A stretch of 64,000 nucleotides of DNA from Candidatus Jettenia sp. (GTDB lineage: Bacteria; Planctomycetota; Brocadiia; Brocadiales; Brocadiaceae). Below the pieces are notes generated by a model that ran no database searches, was not told the origin of the DNA, and was given only the letters and a program-made list of their open reading frames with translations. Location: the NCBI GenBank assembly GCA_021650895.1, contig CP091278.1, forward strand, positions 2,323,659 to 2,387,658. The letters run 5' to 3'. Positions 39,278-48,102 of the stretch are shown in pieces (positions within the stretch are counted from its first letter, which is position 1; each line of letters begins with the position of its first letter). The position numbers and the translations under genes are program-made.

Positions 39278-40438
39278 TTGAAGAAAGAACATCAAATCAA
39301 ATCGCAGCATTATTTGAGGCATATCGACAAGCTTCATGAAGTACTGCAAGAACCCCGTTTATACGATTTTCTGGCTCATCGGTATTCTCACTACGAGATT
39401 CTTGAGCGTTGTGGAAAAATATATCCGGTTGCCATTCTCGATAAGACACTTCGTAAAGCTACCGATCATGATCCAATAGTTGTTGCTCCAAAAAAATGGA
39501 ATTTGGAAACGACGGGGTTTATAATCAAGGATCCGGCGTATCGGACGTTTCTTGAGTTGATTGGAAATTTGATTATACCAAACGAAACATACCGGATGGT
39601 TAATATTAAGCAAACTACACATGGAGCAACGATCCATTGTGATATAGGACGGTATGACTGCATGATAGATACGTGCGACTGTTTGGGGTGGGAGGTCTTG
39701 AAAGTGTTGTCTGAAGCCTCACGCTGGCAAACCATGTCATTTGGGGAACTCTTTGAAAAGCTCAAGCTAAGAACGTATTTGCATGCACAGGTTAAAGACC
39801 CTCTCGTAAATGGAACGAGAAGAAGCGTTGCCATTGCAGTTTCTGTATTGACATCTTTCTTCCATGGAGATGAGCTAAGGTTTTTCCTTGGCTGCAAATC
39901 GACAAAAGGACTCAATGCTGGACAGACACATGTTATACCTTCATTTATGTTTCAACCAGAACAGGGGTATAGGAATGAAGAGTTTTGTCTGCTCCATAAT
40001 GTTCGACGGGAGTTCCTGGAAGAATTGTTTGGAGTGAAAGCTCCGAAAGGCGCCTCCTATCGCTGGTTCTTTCAGCACAAACCTATTCAATATCTGGATA
40101 AGATGCTAGAGGCTGGGGAAGCAGAGCTGTGGCTTACTGGTGTGGTCGTAAACCTTATGAATTTGCGTCCGGAAATTTGTATGCTGCTTCGCATCAAAAC
40201 TCCCCAGTGGTATGCAATTCACTCTTCAGTCCATACGAGACCCGGTGAGCGTATTCAGATAAATGAAGAGTTTGCAACGATACACGAGTGCAGAGGAAGC
40301 CGTAGAGAATCCGTACCCAGGAAATTCGATAGTGATGCGGAATTATTTCATAGTGCATCTCTAAACCCAGGAGATATCGTTCCCCCTGGTGCAGCGGCAT
40401 TCTGGTTGGGTGTCGATGCCCTGCGAAAATTGCCTTAG
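39278..40438 (+). CDS. Uncharacterised protein with a degenerate Nudix-like box
   Basis: 386 residues from a TTG start (39278). There is no signal peptide or membrane segment. A stretch near residues 250-262 (VRREFLEELFGVKAP) recalls the REUXEEXGU core of a Nudix box, but the upstream glycine and glutamate are not correctly spaced. I have seen similar REFLEELFG proteins annotated as transcriptional regulators in actinobacteria, without proof. It is the first gene of the accessory island and has repeats on both sides (MITE-like at 39.1 kb, R5 at 40.45 kb). Confidence 0.5.
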   Translation: MKKEHQIKSQHYLRHIDKLHEVLQEPRLYDFLAHRYSHYEILERCGKIYPVAILDKTLRKATDHDPIVVAPKKWNLETTGFIIKDPAYRTFLELIGNLIIPNETYRMVNIKQTTHGATIHCDIGRYDCMIDTCDCLGWEVLKVLSEASRWQTMSFGELFEKLKLRTYLHAQVKDPLVNGTRRSVAIAVSVLTSFFHGDELRFFLGCKSTKGLNAGQTHVIPSFMFQPEQGYRNEEFCLLHNVRREFLEELFGVKAPKGASYRWFFQHKPIQYLDKMLEAGEAELWLTGVVVNLMNLRPEICMLLRIKTPQWYAIHSSVHTRPGERIQINEEFATIHECRGSRRESVPRKFDSDAELFHSASLNPGDIVPPGAAAFWLGVDALRKLP

Positions 40439-40450
40439 GCCAAGCCAGGA

Positions 40451-40575
40451 GTTTACAAAACACTAATTCTCGGGTAATCGATAACCAGGAATGATTTGAC
40501 GCTGTTCTTTTCCAGGAAAAACCGAAAAAAAGCTGGCATTCTTCTTTACGTTTATAATATTATTTTCCTTATTTA
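40451..40575. repeat. R5 dispersed repeat, copy B (shorter)
   Basis: Starts at TTTACAAAACA and includes CGGGTAATCGATAACC, GTTCTTTTCCAGGAAAAACC and CTTTACGTTTATAATAT. It matches the right half of copies A and C; the TTAGCACAAAATTAG block is absent. Confidence 0.7.
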
Positions 40576-40661
40576 TATAGATAGATTCATTAGAATTATG
40601 GTATATCTTGGTTTGCGATCCAATTATCACAAAGGGTATATTCTCAAATAAACGGCTTTGA

Positions 40662-41264
40662 TTAGATCGCTTCTCCAAGTCTACGGATCCATAATTTTTG
40701 AAGCTGGTCGAGATTTCCCGCGTCACCGGCTCGTAGCGCTTCGAGATATTCACGACGCTTTTCAGGGTCCGTGGGCGCGGTTTCGACGGGGGGCAGGGCA
40801 AGCTTGTAAAGAAGGGCAGCAAGCATCAATCGACCGATGCGACCGTTGAAATCTTTGAAGGGATGAACCCATTGAAATCGCCAGTCCACCCAAGCAAGAA
40901 ACGCCGCTATCTCGGGCAGATTGTCATCATCCACATGTCGCAAACGCTCGGCTAAATCGTCGCAGAAAGACTGCACGAGAAGCGGCACTTTGTAATAAGC
41001 TGGTGGCTCCAGTGTTCCAACTTTCACGTCCGCTATACGAAACCGTCCGGCCCATTCGGGGAAAAGGTGTCCGGCGAGTTCCCGGTGTCTCTGGCAAAGC
41101 CAATTGGGCGTGATAATGATCTCGTGGGGTGGAGTTTGCAAAAGTTGAGCAAGTATACGAGCAAGCGAGACGGCAAGCCTCTCTGAGACTTCCGTATAGG
41201 TAAGTGTACCCTCATTCGTCTCAAACGACCGAGTTGATCCTAGCTTTCCTGTTTCTTCGTCCAT
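40662..41264 (-). CDS. Fic-family toxin (AMPylase-type)
   Basis: 200 residues. The Fic motif reads HPFKDFNGRIGR (catalytic His near residue 138), close to the consensus HPFx[D/E]GNGR, with F in place of the first G. WRFQWVHPF is the conserved lead-in. Fic toxins transfer AMP or another nucleotide to target proteins such as gyrase. The ATG lies inside the last codons of the upstream antitoxin-like gene (25-base overlap), so translation is likely coupled. Class I arrangement, with inhibitor encoded first. Confidence 0.85.
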   Translation of the reverse strand: MDEETGKLGSTRSFETNEGTLTYTEVSERLAVSLARILAQLLQTPPHEIIITPNWLCQRHRELAGHLFPEWAGRFRIADVKVGTLEPPAYYKVPLLVQSFCDDLAERLRHVDDDNLPEIAAFLAWVDWRFQWVHPFKDFNGRIGRLMLAALLYKLALPPVETAPTDPEKRREYLEALRAGDAGNLDQLQKLWIRRLGEAI

Positions 41265-41467
41265 TGGTTTGTTTGATTTAATAAGATTTTAAGGCGAGTT
41301 ACTGTAATCGGTTCGCCTTCAAATGTCATTGATTGGGCCACTCGTTCCAGCAGGACTTCTCGGTGGGCAGCGATAACCGTGCCCGGTGTTTTGTGCTGAG
41401 CCCTCCATTGACGAAATTTGGTTGCTAACGCATCAAGATCGATGGGCCCGCTATTATTTGTTGTCAT
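41240..41467 (-). CDS. Fic antitoxin, VbhA-like
   Basis: 75 residues from the ATG at 41467; the frame is open upstream to 41632 but those codons look noncoding. It contains QSMTFEGEP, matching the inhibitory helix motif (S/T)xxxE(G/N) whose glutamate blocks ATP binding in the partner Fic protein. In class I systems (such as VbhA/VbhT) this motif sits on a separate small protein encoded just before the toxin, exactly as here. Confidence 0.7.
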   Translation of the reverse strand: MTTNNSGPIDLDALATKFRQWRAQHKTPGTVIAAHREVLLERVAQSMTFEGEPITVTRLKILLNQTNQWTKKQES

Positions 41468-41628
41468 AACGTGCATTCTTGCTAAGAAATTACCTTTTTC
41501 ATCACGGTGCAATGTTAAATAAAAACGAAGAAGATTGCGAACTATTTTCATTCTTCTCAGATACAGGAAATACGAAAGATGATTGAGAATGGTAAGAAGA
41601 AAAACAGGGTCAAAGACAGAAAAACAGA

Positions 41629-41970
41629 TCACACCTTGATTAGTGATTTAATTTCTTCTGATCGTTTATGAATTTCATTATCTTTCGATATCTTTGGTTT
41701 CGTAATAGTTACCCGCCGACTTATGGAAGAATAACCAAGACCAAACAAATTGCCAATCTCTTGATTATTATACCACCCCATGCTCCACAAAAGAAAGATC
41801 AATAAATCACGATTGTGTTTATCTGAATCGCATATCCTGGCGGATTGTAAGAAATCATTCGTATTGCATTGTAAGACCTTTGCAGCTTTCTTTAGGATAG
41901 TTTTAGGATTGGCATCTCTTAAAATCTTAAAACGTGCCGCTTCTGATTCTATACGCCATTGTCTTGACAT
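41629..41970 (-). pseudogene. C-terminal remnant of a REP-associated tyrosine transposase (RAYT-like)
   Basis: 113 codons. NRDLLIFLLW and the helix-turn-helix stretch NQEIGNLFGLGYSSISRRVT match the C-terminal DNA-binding part found in IS200/REP-associated transposases with a DnaA-like or HTH tail. The N-terminal Y1 catalytic domain (HUH motif and tyrosine) is not encoded upstream, so the gene is truncated. RAYTs are the enzymes that spread REP-type palindromes; this chromosome is full of such palindromes. Confidence 0.55.
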
Positions 41971-42063
41971 GTCATATCTAACTCTTTTGATAATCTAAGA
42001 AAAACGATCATCTCTTTGCAGGGTGCAGCAATGCTTTATTAAGTCTTTGATATTGGACTGGTT

Positions 42064-42275
42064 TCCTGTTTTACCTTAAAATTAAGGGATTGTTAGCGTT
42101 CTATCAATTCTATCCTTTGGATTAATTTAGCACAAAATTAGTACAAATTATGGTATATGAATTTACAAAACATCAATTCCCGGATAATGGATAACCTGAA
42201 ACGATTCAACCCCGTTCTTTCCCAAGAAAAACCGAAAAAAGCTTGCATGTTTCTTTACTTTTATAATATCACCCC
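42064..42275. repeat. R5 dispersed repeat, copy C
   Basis: Shares TTAAAATTAAGGGATTGTTA, TTAGCACAAAATTAGTACAA, GGATAACCTG and CTTTACTTTTATAATATC blocks with copy A at 11104. Confidence 0.75.
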
Positions 42276-42350
42276 TTATTTATTTCTTAAAAAAAAGATT
42301 TCTTATCACCTCTTCACGAGATATACTTTGAAATGGAACAAGAGTATTTT

Positions 42351-42509
42351 ATGCTGATCTCGCGATCTCGTATAAGGCGACATGATAAAAAGTACAAAGA
42401 GACATACGTCGTGGTGTCTGGAGTGCTTATCAATATAGTACTTGCCATATCAAAGGTATGTTATATGTACTATAAATCTGTATTCTGCATAGTATGCGGA
42501 CCGATCTAA
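42351..42509 (+). pseudogene. N-terminal fragment of a cation diffusion facilitator-like gene
   Basis: A 52-codon frame begins with a basic stretch (RRHDKKYKET) and continues YVVVSGVLINIVLAISKV, which resembles the start and first membrane helix of CDF metal transporters (typically ...VTLVGAVVNLLLAIxKI). It then loses similarity and stops at 42507-42509, about 10 bp before GC-rich DNA begins. Together with the metal-efflux genes nearby, a truncated CDF gene is a reasonable but unproven reading. Confidence 0.4.
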
Positions 42510-42599
42510 TTAATGTTCAGCAGCGGAGCGGTGTGCTTGCTTGTGGCATTCACGGCAGTAGATCGCCGCTCGCCGACAGGAGGCTTGATACAAGGGCAC

Positions 42600-43946
42600 A
42601 TGTGGGGATTTGAACTTGCCATCATGGTAACTATGATTGGCATCAACAGCGTTTTTGCAGCGTACGAAATTGCCTTGGCGTCCGTGAGCCTCGCCCGACT
42701 ACGGAGACTCACGGATGATCACCGCAGCGGGGCGAAAGTCGCTCTGTACATGAAGCAGAACATGGAGGCGAGCCTGGCCGTTGTCCAATTGGGGATTACG
42801 CTGGTTGGCGCTATCGCGGCGGCTGTCGGCGGGACCGGCGCTGCGGAGGATGTGGCCCCTGCTCTTATTAGCCGCTTGGGCGTTTCGGAGGGTACGGCTG
42901 AGGTTCTGGCCATTGCACTTGTGGTTGTCCCTCTTACCGTCGTGACAATCATCGTCGGAGAGTTGATACCGAAGGTATTCGCGCTGCGCAATGCGGAGAG
43001 GGTGTGCCTAACCCTCTCGCCCTTCATGCGTTGGTTCTCCTTCAGTGTCTGGCCTGCCGTGTGGCTGTTTGAAACGGTCGTCATGGGTGTCATGTCGTGG
43101 GGTGAGCGCCGCCTTGGCTCGGGCGATGCGGGTAAGCCTAAGACGGTGGAGCTTCAAGAACTCCGCGCCATAGCCGCTATGGCCCGCGCCTCGCGGCTTA
43201 TTGGGCACCGGGAGGAGTGTATTATTCTGGGAGCGATGGAGATGCAGTCACGCTCAGTCCGCACTATCATGCTCCCGGCTGAACATGTGACCACACTCGA
43301 TGCAAACGCCTCACTGGCGGACAATCTGATCACGGCACACCTCGACATGCATACACGCTTTCCCGTCGTCGCACGGAAGGGCGACCCGCAGACTATCATC
43401 GGCTATGCAAACTTCAAGGACATCATTACCACTATGCGCCTGGTCCCACGGGAACCTACGTTCCGTTCCATCATTCGCCCGATTCTGTCCCTCAAGGATG
43501 ACGAACGGATAGCCGTATGCCTTGAGCAGATGATGCGTGAGCACACACACATCGCCTTGGTGCGTGACGCTAACAGCAGAGTGGTGGGGATAGTTACTCT
43601 TGAAGACATCCTGGAGGAATTGGTAGGCGAGATTGAGGACGAGTACGATCGCCTTCCTGCCCACATTGTCGAATCTGGTTCCTCCTGGGTTGCAGGTGGC
43701 GGGGTTTCCATTGATCGATTGAAAGCCATAACCGGCATCGACCTAAGTATCGATCCCCCAGCGGCCGGTGCTCGTACGCTCAATGATTGGGTCAGCGGTC
43801 ATCTGGGAAGGGAAGTTCGCGGAGGCGATGTTATCGAAAGGGGTGCTTTGCGAGTTGTAGTTCGCAAGGTCCGCCGGAAGAAAGTCCAAGAAGCCCAGGT
43901 GAGCCGGTTTGAGCAAGAGCTGCCGCTGAACAAGGCGACGCAATAG
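42600..43946 (+). CDS. CNNM/CorC-HlyC-type membrane protein (hemolysin family)
   Basis: About 448 residues from the ATG at 42600 (an in-frame ATG at 42513 gives 477). The DUF21 membrane domain (FELAIMVTMIGINSVFAAYEIALASVSLARLRRL) is followed by a CBS pair (residues about 230-360: RSVRTIMLPAEHVTTLD..., VVGIVTLEDILEELVGEIEDEYD, the CBS2 end) and a C-terminal CorC_HlyC domain. These proteins transport or regulate Mg2+/Co2+. The codon use is clearly richer in G and C than all neighbours (roughly 55-60% by eye against about 40%), so recent transfer is likely. Confidence 0.85.
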   Translation: MWGFELAIMVTMIGINSVFAAYEIALASVSLARLRRLTDDHRSGAKVALYMKQNMEASLAVVQLGITLVGAIAAAVGGTGAAEDVAPALISRLGVSEGTAEVLAIALVVVPLTVVTIIVGELIPKVFALRNAERVCLTLSPFMRWFSFSVWPAVWLFETVVMGVMSWGERRLGSGDAGKPKTVELQELRAIAAMARASRLIGHREECIILGAMEMQSRSVRTIMLPAEHVTTLDANASLADNLITAHLDMHTRFPVVARKGDPQTIIGYANFKDIITTMRLVPREPTFRSIIRPILSLKDDERIAVCLEQMMREHTHIALVRDANSRVVGIVTLEDILEELVGEIEDEYDRLPAHIVESGSSWVAGGGVSIDRLKAITGIDLSIDPPAAGARTLNDWVSGHLGREVRGGDVIERGALRVVVRKVRRKKVQEAQVSRFEQELPLNKATQ

Positions 43947-44447
43947 ACTGATGAGGTATGATGGCTATCGGAGACGCTACGGCTCTCCAGCCTCGCCGGT
44001 TGCTGAGCTAAGCATAATATTTGAGAGTTATTTATATCAATCATACTAACTCGTCCACTGTGACGTTCAATGATAGTACAATCGCCGTGACTTGTCAATT
44101 CCTTGATATAAAAAATACATACGCCAAAAACTCCAGTTTTTGTTTCTTGAAAAGCATAAACACGAACACATCCATTGTACCATTACCCATGATCACTGGC
44201 ACAAACATGATGATGAGCAGCATGCCTATGTTCTGCCTGATGTACCACATGGTTTATAGCATTCTCATTCTCATGAGCATGAAGAAATATCACACACATA
44301 AACATTTGCCTGGCTTGAACCACAGACATAAACATAATAAATAAATGCCTATCTGGACAAGGCAATACCTGGCAGGGAAATTCTCCTACACCACCAATGA
44401 ATATTTTTTTGATGTATCTATTTCCTAAAAGTTAACCCTAATAAGTA
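43947..44447. other. Gap with a histidine-rich coding remnant
   Basis: The first about 60 bp keep the high GC of the CNNM gene; AT-rich DNA resumes near 44010. The remnant at 44129-44343 is the only coding trace. No repeat or RNA seen. Confidence 0.55.
44129..44343 (+). pseudogene. Decayed tail of a histidine-rich metal-binding protein
   Basis: One frame reads EKHKHEHIHCTITHDHW then HKHDDEQHA, meets a TAG (about 44254) and goes on HSHSHEHEEISHT. After a shift of frame it ends HKHLPGLNHRHKHNK at a stop near 44343. The unusual His density held across two frames is not chance. It looks like the C-terminal tail of a metal transporter or chaperone that has lost its body, and it lies between the CNNM gene and metal efflux genes. 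Confidence 0.5.
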
Positions 44448-47400
44448 TCACCATTTTTCATTTGTGACATTTAAAATGTAGTAAACAATAGGAACAATAA
44501 ATATATTTAAGAGGGTAGAACTGAGTAATCCTCCTAATATCACGATTGCCATTGGGCTTTGTATTTCATTTCCAGGCAAGTCACCTGTTATTATTAAGGG
44601 AATCAATGCCAGGTACGTAGTTAAAGCAGTCATCAAAATCGGGTTTAGTCTGTCTAAAGAGCCTTTTATAACAGTTTCATATAAAGCAACACCTTGACTT
44701 TGCAATGCCTGATAGTGTGAAACCAATAAGATCCCATTACGTGTTGCTATTCCAAACAGTGAAATAAATCCAATGATCGATGGAATACTTATGATTTCTC
44801 CGGTAAACCAAATGCTTAAGACACCACCTATCAGCGCCAAAGGTAAATTGAGAAAAACAATTCCTGCAAGCTTGATATTTTTAAATTCCTGATAAAGCAA
44901 AAGGAATATGATGAATAAAGACATGAAAGAGGTGAAGAATAATATTTTCGATGCCTTAGCCTCACTTTCAAATTGTCCTCCGTACTGAATGTAGTAGTTT
45001 TCCGGCAACTGAATAGTATCATGTATTTTTTCTTTGATTTTGTTTACTACGCTTTTTAAATCACGCCCGGCTATATTGGCCGAAACCACAATTTTTCGCT
45101 GTACATTCTCCCGGTTAATGGTGCTGGGACCTGTTGTCGAAACAATATCAGCTACATAATGTAACGGAATTTTGGATGTTGAATTTTGAATTTTGGATTG
45201 TTGGTCTGGATTGATATTGGTATCAATTAAAACGTTACGGATATTTTCTATTTTGCCTCTGTTCTCATCATTAAATCGTAATACCAAATCAAAACTTTTG
45301 TTGCTTTCAAAAACCTGAGATACTTTTTCGCCCGCAAAGGCGACATCAATGAATTCGGTAAATTGACCTATTGAAATGCCATATTTGGCCAGCATATTCC
45401 GTTTTGCTTTTATTTGTACCTGAGGAATTTCAATTTGCTGCTCTACGCTAATATCCACAAGTCCCTCTATGCCTTCAATGTTGCGTTGTATCTGATTGGC
45501 AAGAGAAAACATTTTCGATAAGTCTGTCCCGAAAAGCTTAATGGCAATGTTGGCCCTTGTGCCTGAGAGCATATGGTCAATACGGTGTCCTATGGGCTGC
45601 CCGATGGTGATGTCCGCTTCAGGAACTGCGCTTAATTTTTCCCGAACGTCCTTCATGAATTCTTCCTTGCTTCTTTCTGTCAAAACAAAGGGGGCATCGA
45701 TTTCGGCGGCATTTACACCTTGCGCATGTTCGTCTAATTCGGCCCTTCCTGTTCTGCGTGAAGTAATTGAGATTTCGGGCACAGACAACAGGATATTTTC
45801 AATCTTGTTTCCAATTTTATTTGATTCTTCGAGTGATATACCCGGCATGCTGACAGTACTTACCGTTAAAGCGCCTTCGTTAAATTCAGGCAAGAAACTT
45901 CGCCCCAAACTAAACATGAGAAAAATCGCCACAAGGAACACCACGATGGATACTCCGAGTACGGTCTTTTTAATTCTCATTACTTTTTTCAATGCGGAAT
46001 TATAATATCGGTGAAGCCATCTTTCCGTCCAGCTTCCTTTTGCTTGTTTTAAAAGCATTTTATCATTGGTAAGCATAAAACTGCAAAGCACCGGGGCAAG
46101 CGTTACCGCAACAATGAGGGATGCAAACAGAGAAACGATAAAGGAGATGCCCAGGGGCTGCAACATTCTACCCTCCATCCCACCAAGAAAAAACAAGGGG
46201 ATAAAAGCAACGATGATGATAAGGGTCGCATTAACGATTGAAGACCGAATCTCTTTAGAAGCATCGTAAACGATAACACGTGCGCTTTTTCGACTTTCAA
46301 TACTTTTTTGTGCATTTTCCTTCAGGCGCTTAAAAACGTTTTCCACAGTAATAATAGCATCATCTACTACCATGCCAATAGCTATTGCCATCCCGCCGAG
46401 AGACATGGTATTGATGGTTAACCCCAAAAATTTAAGGGTAATAATGGAAACGATAAATGAAAGAGGAATAGCAATAAGGGAAATAATGGTGGTTCGGAAA
46501 TTCATTAAGAACAGGAACATAGTTATAACGACAAAGAAAGAACCCTCCATGAGCGCTTTTTTGATATTGCTTATAGAAGCCTGAATAAAATCTGCCTGAC
46601 GGAATATTTTGGTGTTAATTTTGATGTCAGAAGGCAAGGTTTTGGCAATCTCTGTAATAGCAGTATCAATTTTTTCTGTAAGTTCCAGGGTGTTAGTGCC
46701 TGGTTGTTTTGCTATGGTTATGATAATTGCCGGACTTGCTTTCAGTGAACCATCACCGATTTTAGGGATTGCCCTGCCTATTTTAATCTCTGCAATATCC
46801 TCTATTTTTATCGGAACATTATTGACAACCTTAATTACGGCATTGCCTATTTCTTCCACCTTGTTTGTTCTTCCAATACCTCTGATGATGTATTCATTAC
46901 CAAATTCGTTCATGAAGCCACCTGAAGCATTCAGATTGCTTTCTTTGCTTGCCTTCAGCAATTCGTTTAAAGAGATGTTGTAATGTTTCATTTTTTGAGG
47001 TGATGCAAGTATCTGGTATTGCTTGAATTCTCCGCCAATTACCATTACCTGTGATACTCCTCCTATCGCTAATAACCTTAGCCGGATGTTCCAGTCAGCA
47101 ATGGTTCTTAAATCCATTAGGGACGTGCTATCCGATGATAAACCAATAAGCATAATTTCCCCCATGATGGACGATTGAGGCGCAAGCGTAGGGTTTCTAA
47201 CTCCCAGTGGTAGTTTTTCGGCAATGGTAGTTAGTTTTTCGCCCACTATTTGCCGTGCCTTAAAAATGTCCGTTCCCCACTCAAATTCTATCCAAACAAT
47301 GGAAATTCCTGCGGCAGACGATGATCTTACCCTGCGTACATTGGTGGCACCATTGACTGCTGTTTCAATCTGAAAGGTTACTAATTTTTCGACTTCTTCC

Positions 47401-47573
47401 GGAGCCATTCCATGCGCTTCGGTTAACACTACTACCGTTGGGGCAGTAAGATCAGGAAATACATCAACTTCCATTTTGGAGGCCGTGTAAGTACCCGCTA
47501 TCAAAAGCAGCGCTGATGCCGCTATAATTATTAATCGATTATGTAAGGAGTATTCTATAATTCTATTTAGCAT
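44448..47573 (-). CDS. Heavy-metal efflux RND pump, CusA/CzcA type
   Basis: 1041 residues, normal for the HME-RND family. N-terminal helix IIIAASALLLIAGTYTASKM, porter region FPDLTAPTVVVLTEAHGMAPEEVEKLV, and the TM4 proton-relay motif region GMAIAIGMVVDDAIITVENVFKRL with adjacent aspartates. A second repeat ends IGFISLFGIATRNGILLVSHY. The pump drives metal cations from periplasm or cytoplasm to the outside using protons. Ion specificity cannot be read here. A stretch at about residues 793-804 is a repeat-derived insertion (see findings). The operon includes the adaptor upstream; no outer-membrane channel gene is seen. Confidence 0.9.
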   Translation of the reverse strand: MLNRIIEYSLHNRLIIIAASALLLIAGTYTASKMEVDVFPDLTAPTVVVLTEAHGMAPEEVEKLVTFQIETAVNGATNVRRVRSSSAAGISIVWIEFEWGTDIFKARQIVGEKLTTIAEKLPLGVRNPTLAPQSSIMGEIMLIGLSSDSTSLMDLRTIADWNIRLRLLAIGGVSQVMVIGGEFKQYQILASPQKMKHYNISLNELLKASKESNLNASGGFMNEFGNEYIIRGIGRTNKVEEIGNAVIKVVNNVPIKIEDIAEIKIGRAIPKIGDGSLKASPAIIITIAKQPGTNTLELTEKIDTAITEIAKTLPSDIKINTKIFRQADFIQASISNIKKALMEGSFFVVITMFLFLMNFRTTIISLIAIPLSFIVSIITLKFLGLTINTMSLGGMAIAIGMVVDDAIITVENVFKRLKENAQKSIESRKSARVIVYDASKEIRSSIVNATLIIIVAFIPLFFLGGMEGRMLQPLGISFIVSLFASLIVAVTLAPVLCSFMLTNDKMLLKQAKGSWTERWLHRYYNSALKKVMRIKKTVLGVSIVVFLVAIFLMFSLGRSFLPEFNEGALTVSTVSMPGISLEESNKIGNKIENILLSVPEISITSRRTGRAELDEHAQGVNAAEIDAPFVLTERSKEEFMKDVREKLSAVPEADITIGQPIGHRIDHMLSGTRANIAIKLFGTDLSKMFSLANQIQRNIEGIEGLVDISVEQQIEIPQVQIKAKRNMLAKYGISIGQFTEFIDVAFAGEKVSQVFESNKSFDLVLRFNDENRGKIENIRNVLIDTNINPDQQSKIQNSTSKIPLHYVADIVSTTGPSTINRENVQRKIVVSANIAGRDLKSVVNKIKEKIHDTIQLPENYYIQYGGQFESEAKASKILFFTSFMSLFIIFLLLYQEFKNIKLAGIVFLNLPLALIGGVLSIWFTGEIISIPSIIGFISLFGIATRNGILLVSHYQALQSQGVALYETVIKGSLDRLNPILMTALTTYLALIPLIITGDLPGNEIQSPMAIVILGGLLSSTLLNIFIVPIVYYILNVTNEKW

Positions 47574-47584
47574 GGTAGTGGTAG

Positions 47585-47705
47585 AAATTTTAAATTTTGG
47601 ATTTTAAATTTTGAATTATTGGTTTTTCATTCAACATTGTAGAAATTTTGAATTTTGAATTATTGGTTTTTCATTCAGCATTCAACATTCAACATTTAAC
47701 ATTTC
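47585..47705. repeat. ATTCAA/AATTTTG direct-repeat tract
   Basis: GAATTATTGGTTTTTCATTC appears twice about 45 bp apart, each preceded by AAATTTTGAATTTTGAA-like sequence, then a run of ATTCAACATTCAACATTTAACA. A shorter similar tract is at 48068-48104. Confidence 0.8.
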
Positions 47706-48047
47706 TCTTGAGATGTTTTGACAATTGCAGTAAGAATGTTGATGAGTTGTTCTATATCATTAAGATGGGTATTGAAATCAATATTTGAAAGTTTGCTTTT
47801 GTCAAGCAATCTTATCCAGCACCTTGTTTCTCTCGCTTCTTTGGGATGCAATAGACATTTTTGCAGTAAAATCCTTTTTAGACATAGCCGCAGTTGCTTC
47901 CTCAACATTAGCTCCAATGCTCGTTCCACTTCGGAGTAGTTGTTTTGAAAGCACAAATTCCTTTTCAATAATTAATTGTTTGTATAGCTCAATGATTTGT
48001 AAGGCGAAATTAAATGATTTATCAAGAATTATATTTCCCTTTTTCAT
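47696..48047 (-). CDS. Four-helix-bundle protein (23S rRNA intervening-sequence protein family), frameshifted
   Basis: Bases 48047 to about 47850 encode FNFALQIIELYKQLI, LSKQLLRSGTSIGANVEEA and KKDFTAKMSIAS, the typical S23/IVP family opening (LxxQLxRSxxSIxANIxEA). One extra C in the CCC near 47847-47849 shifts the frame; the rest (KEARETRCWIRLLDKSKL... to the stop at 47696) is in another frame. Corrected length is about 116 residues, normal for this family. Such genes were first found inside 23S rRNA intervening sequences and also occur alone; the role is unknown. Here it sits between the adaptor and pump genes. It has its own ribosome site (AAAGGAG). Confidence 0.75.
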
Positions 48048-48102
48048 TTTTATAAGTTCTCCTTTATCATCTAAAATTTAACATTCATAATTCAAAATTT
48101 CG

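Noticed and set aside
40463-40822. 119-codon open frame opposite the Fic gene end
   Set aside because: It covers R5 copy B and the antisense of Fic, without family signal.
42157-42357. 66-codon open frame after repeat R5 copy C
   Set aside because: Most of it is the R5 repeat, which is broken by stops in the other copies.
44021-44344. 107-codon open frame on the plus strand
   Set aside because: The histidine-rich coding signal is in the neighbouring frames; this frame only catches the last part, so I list a decayed tail instead.
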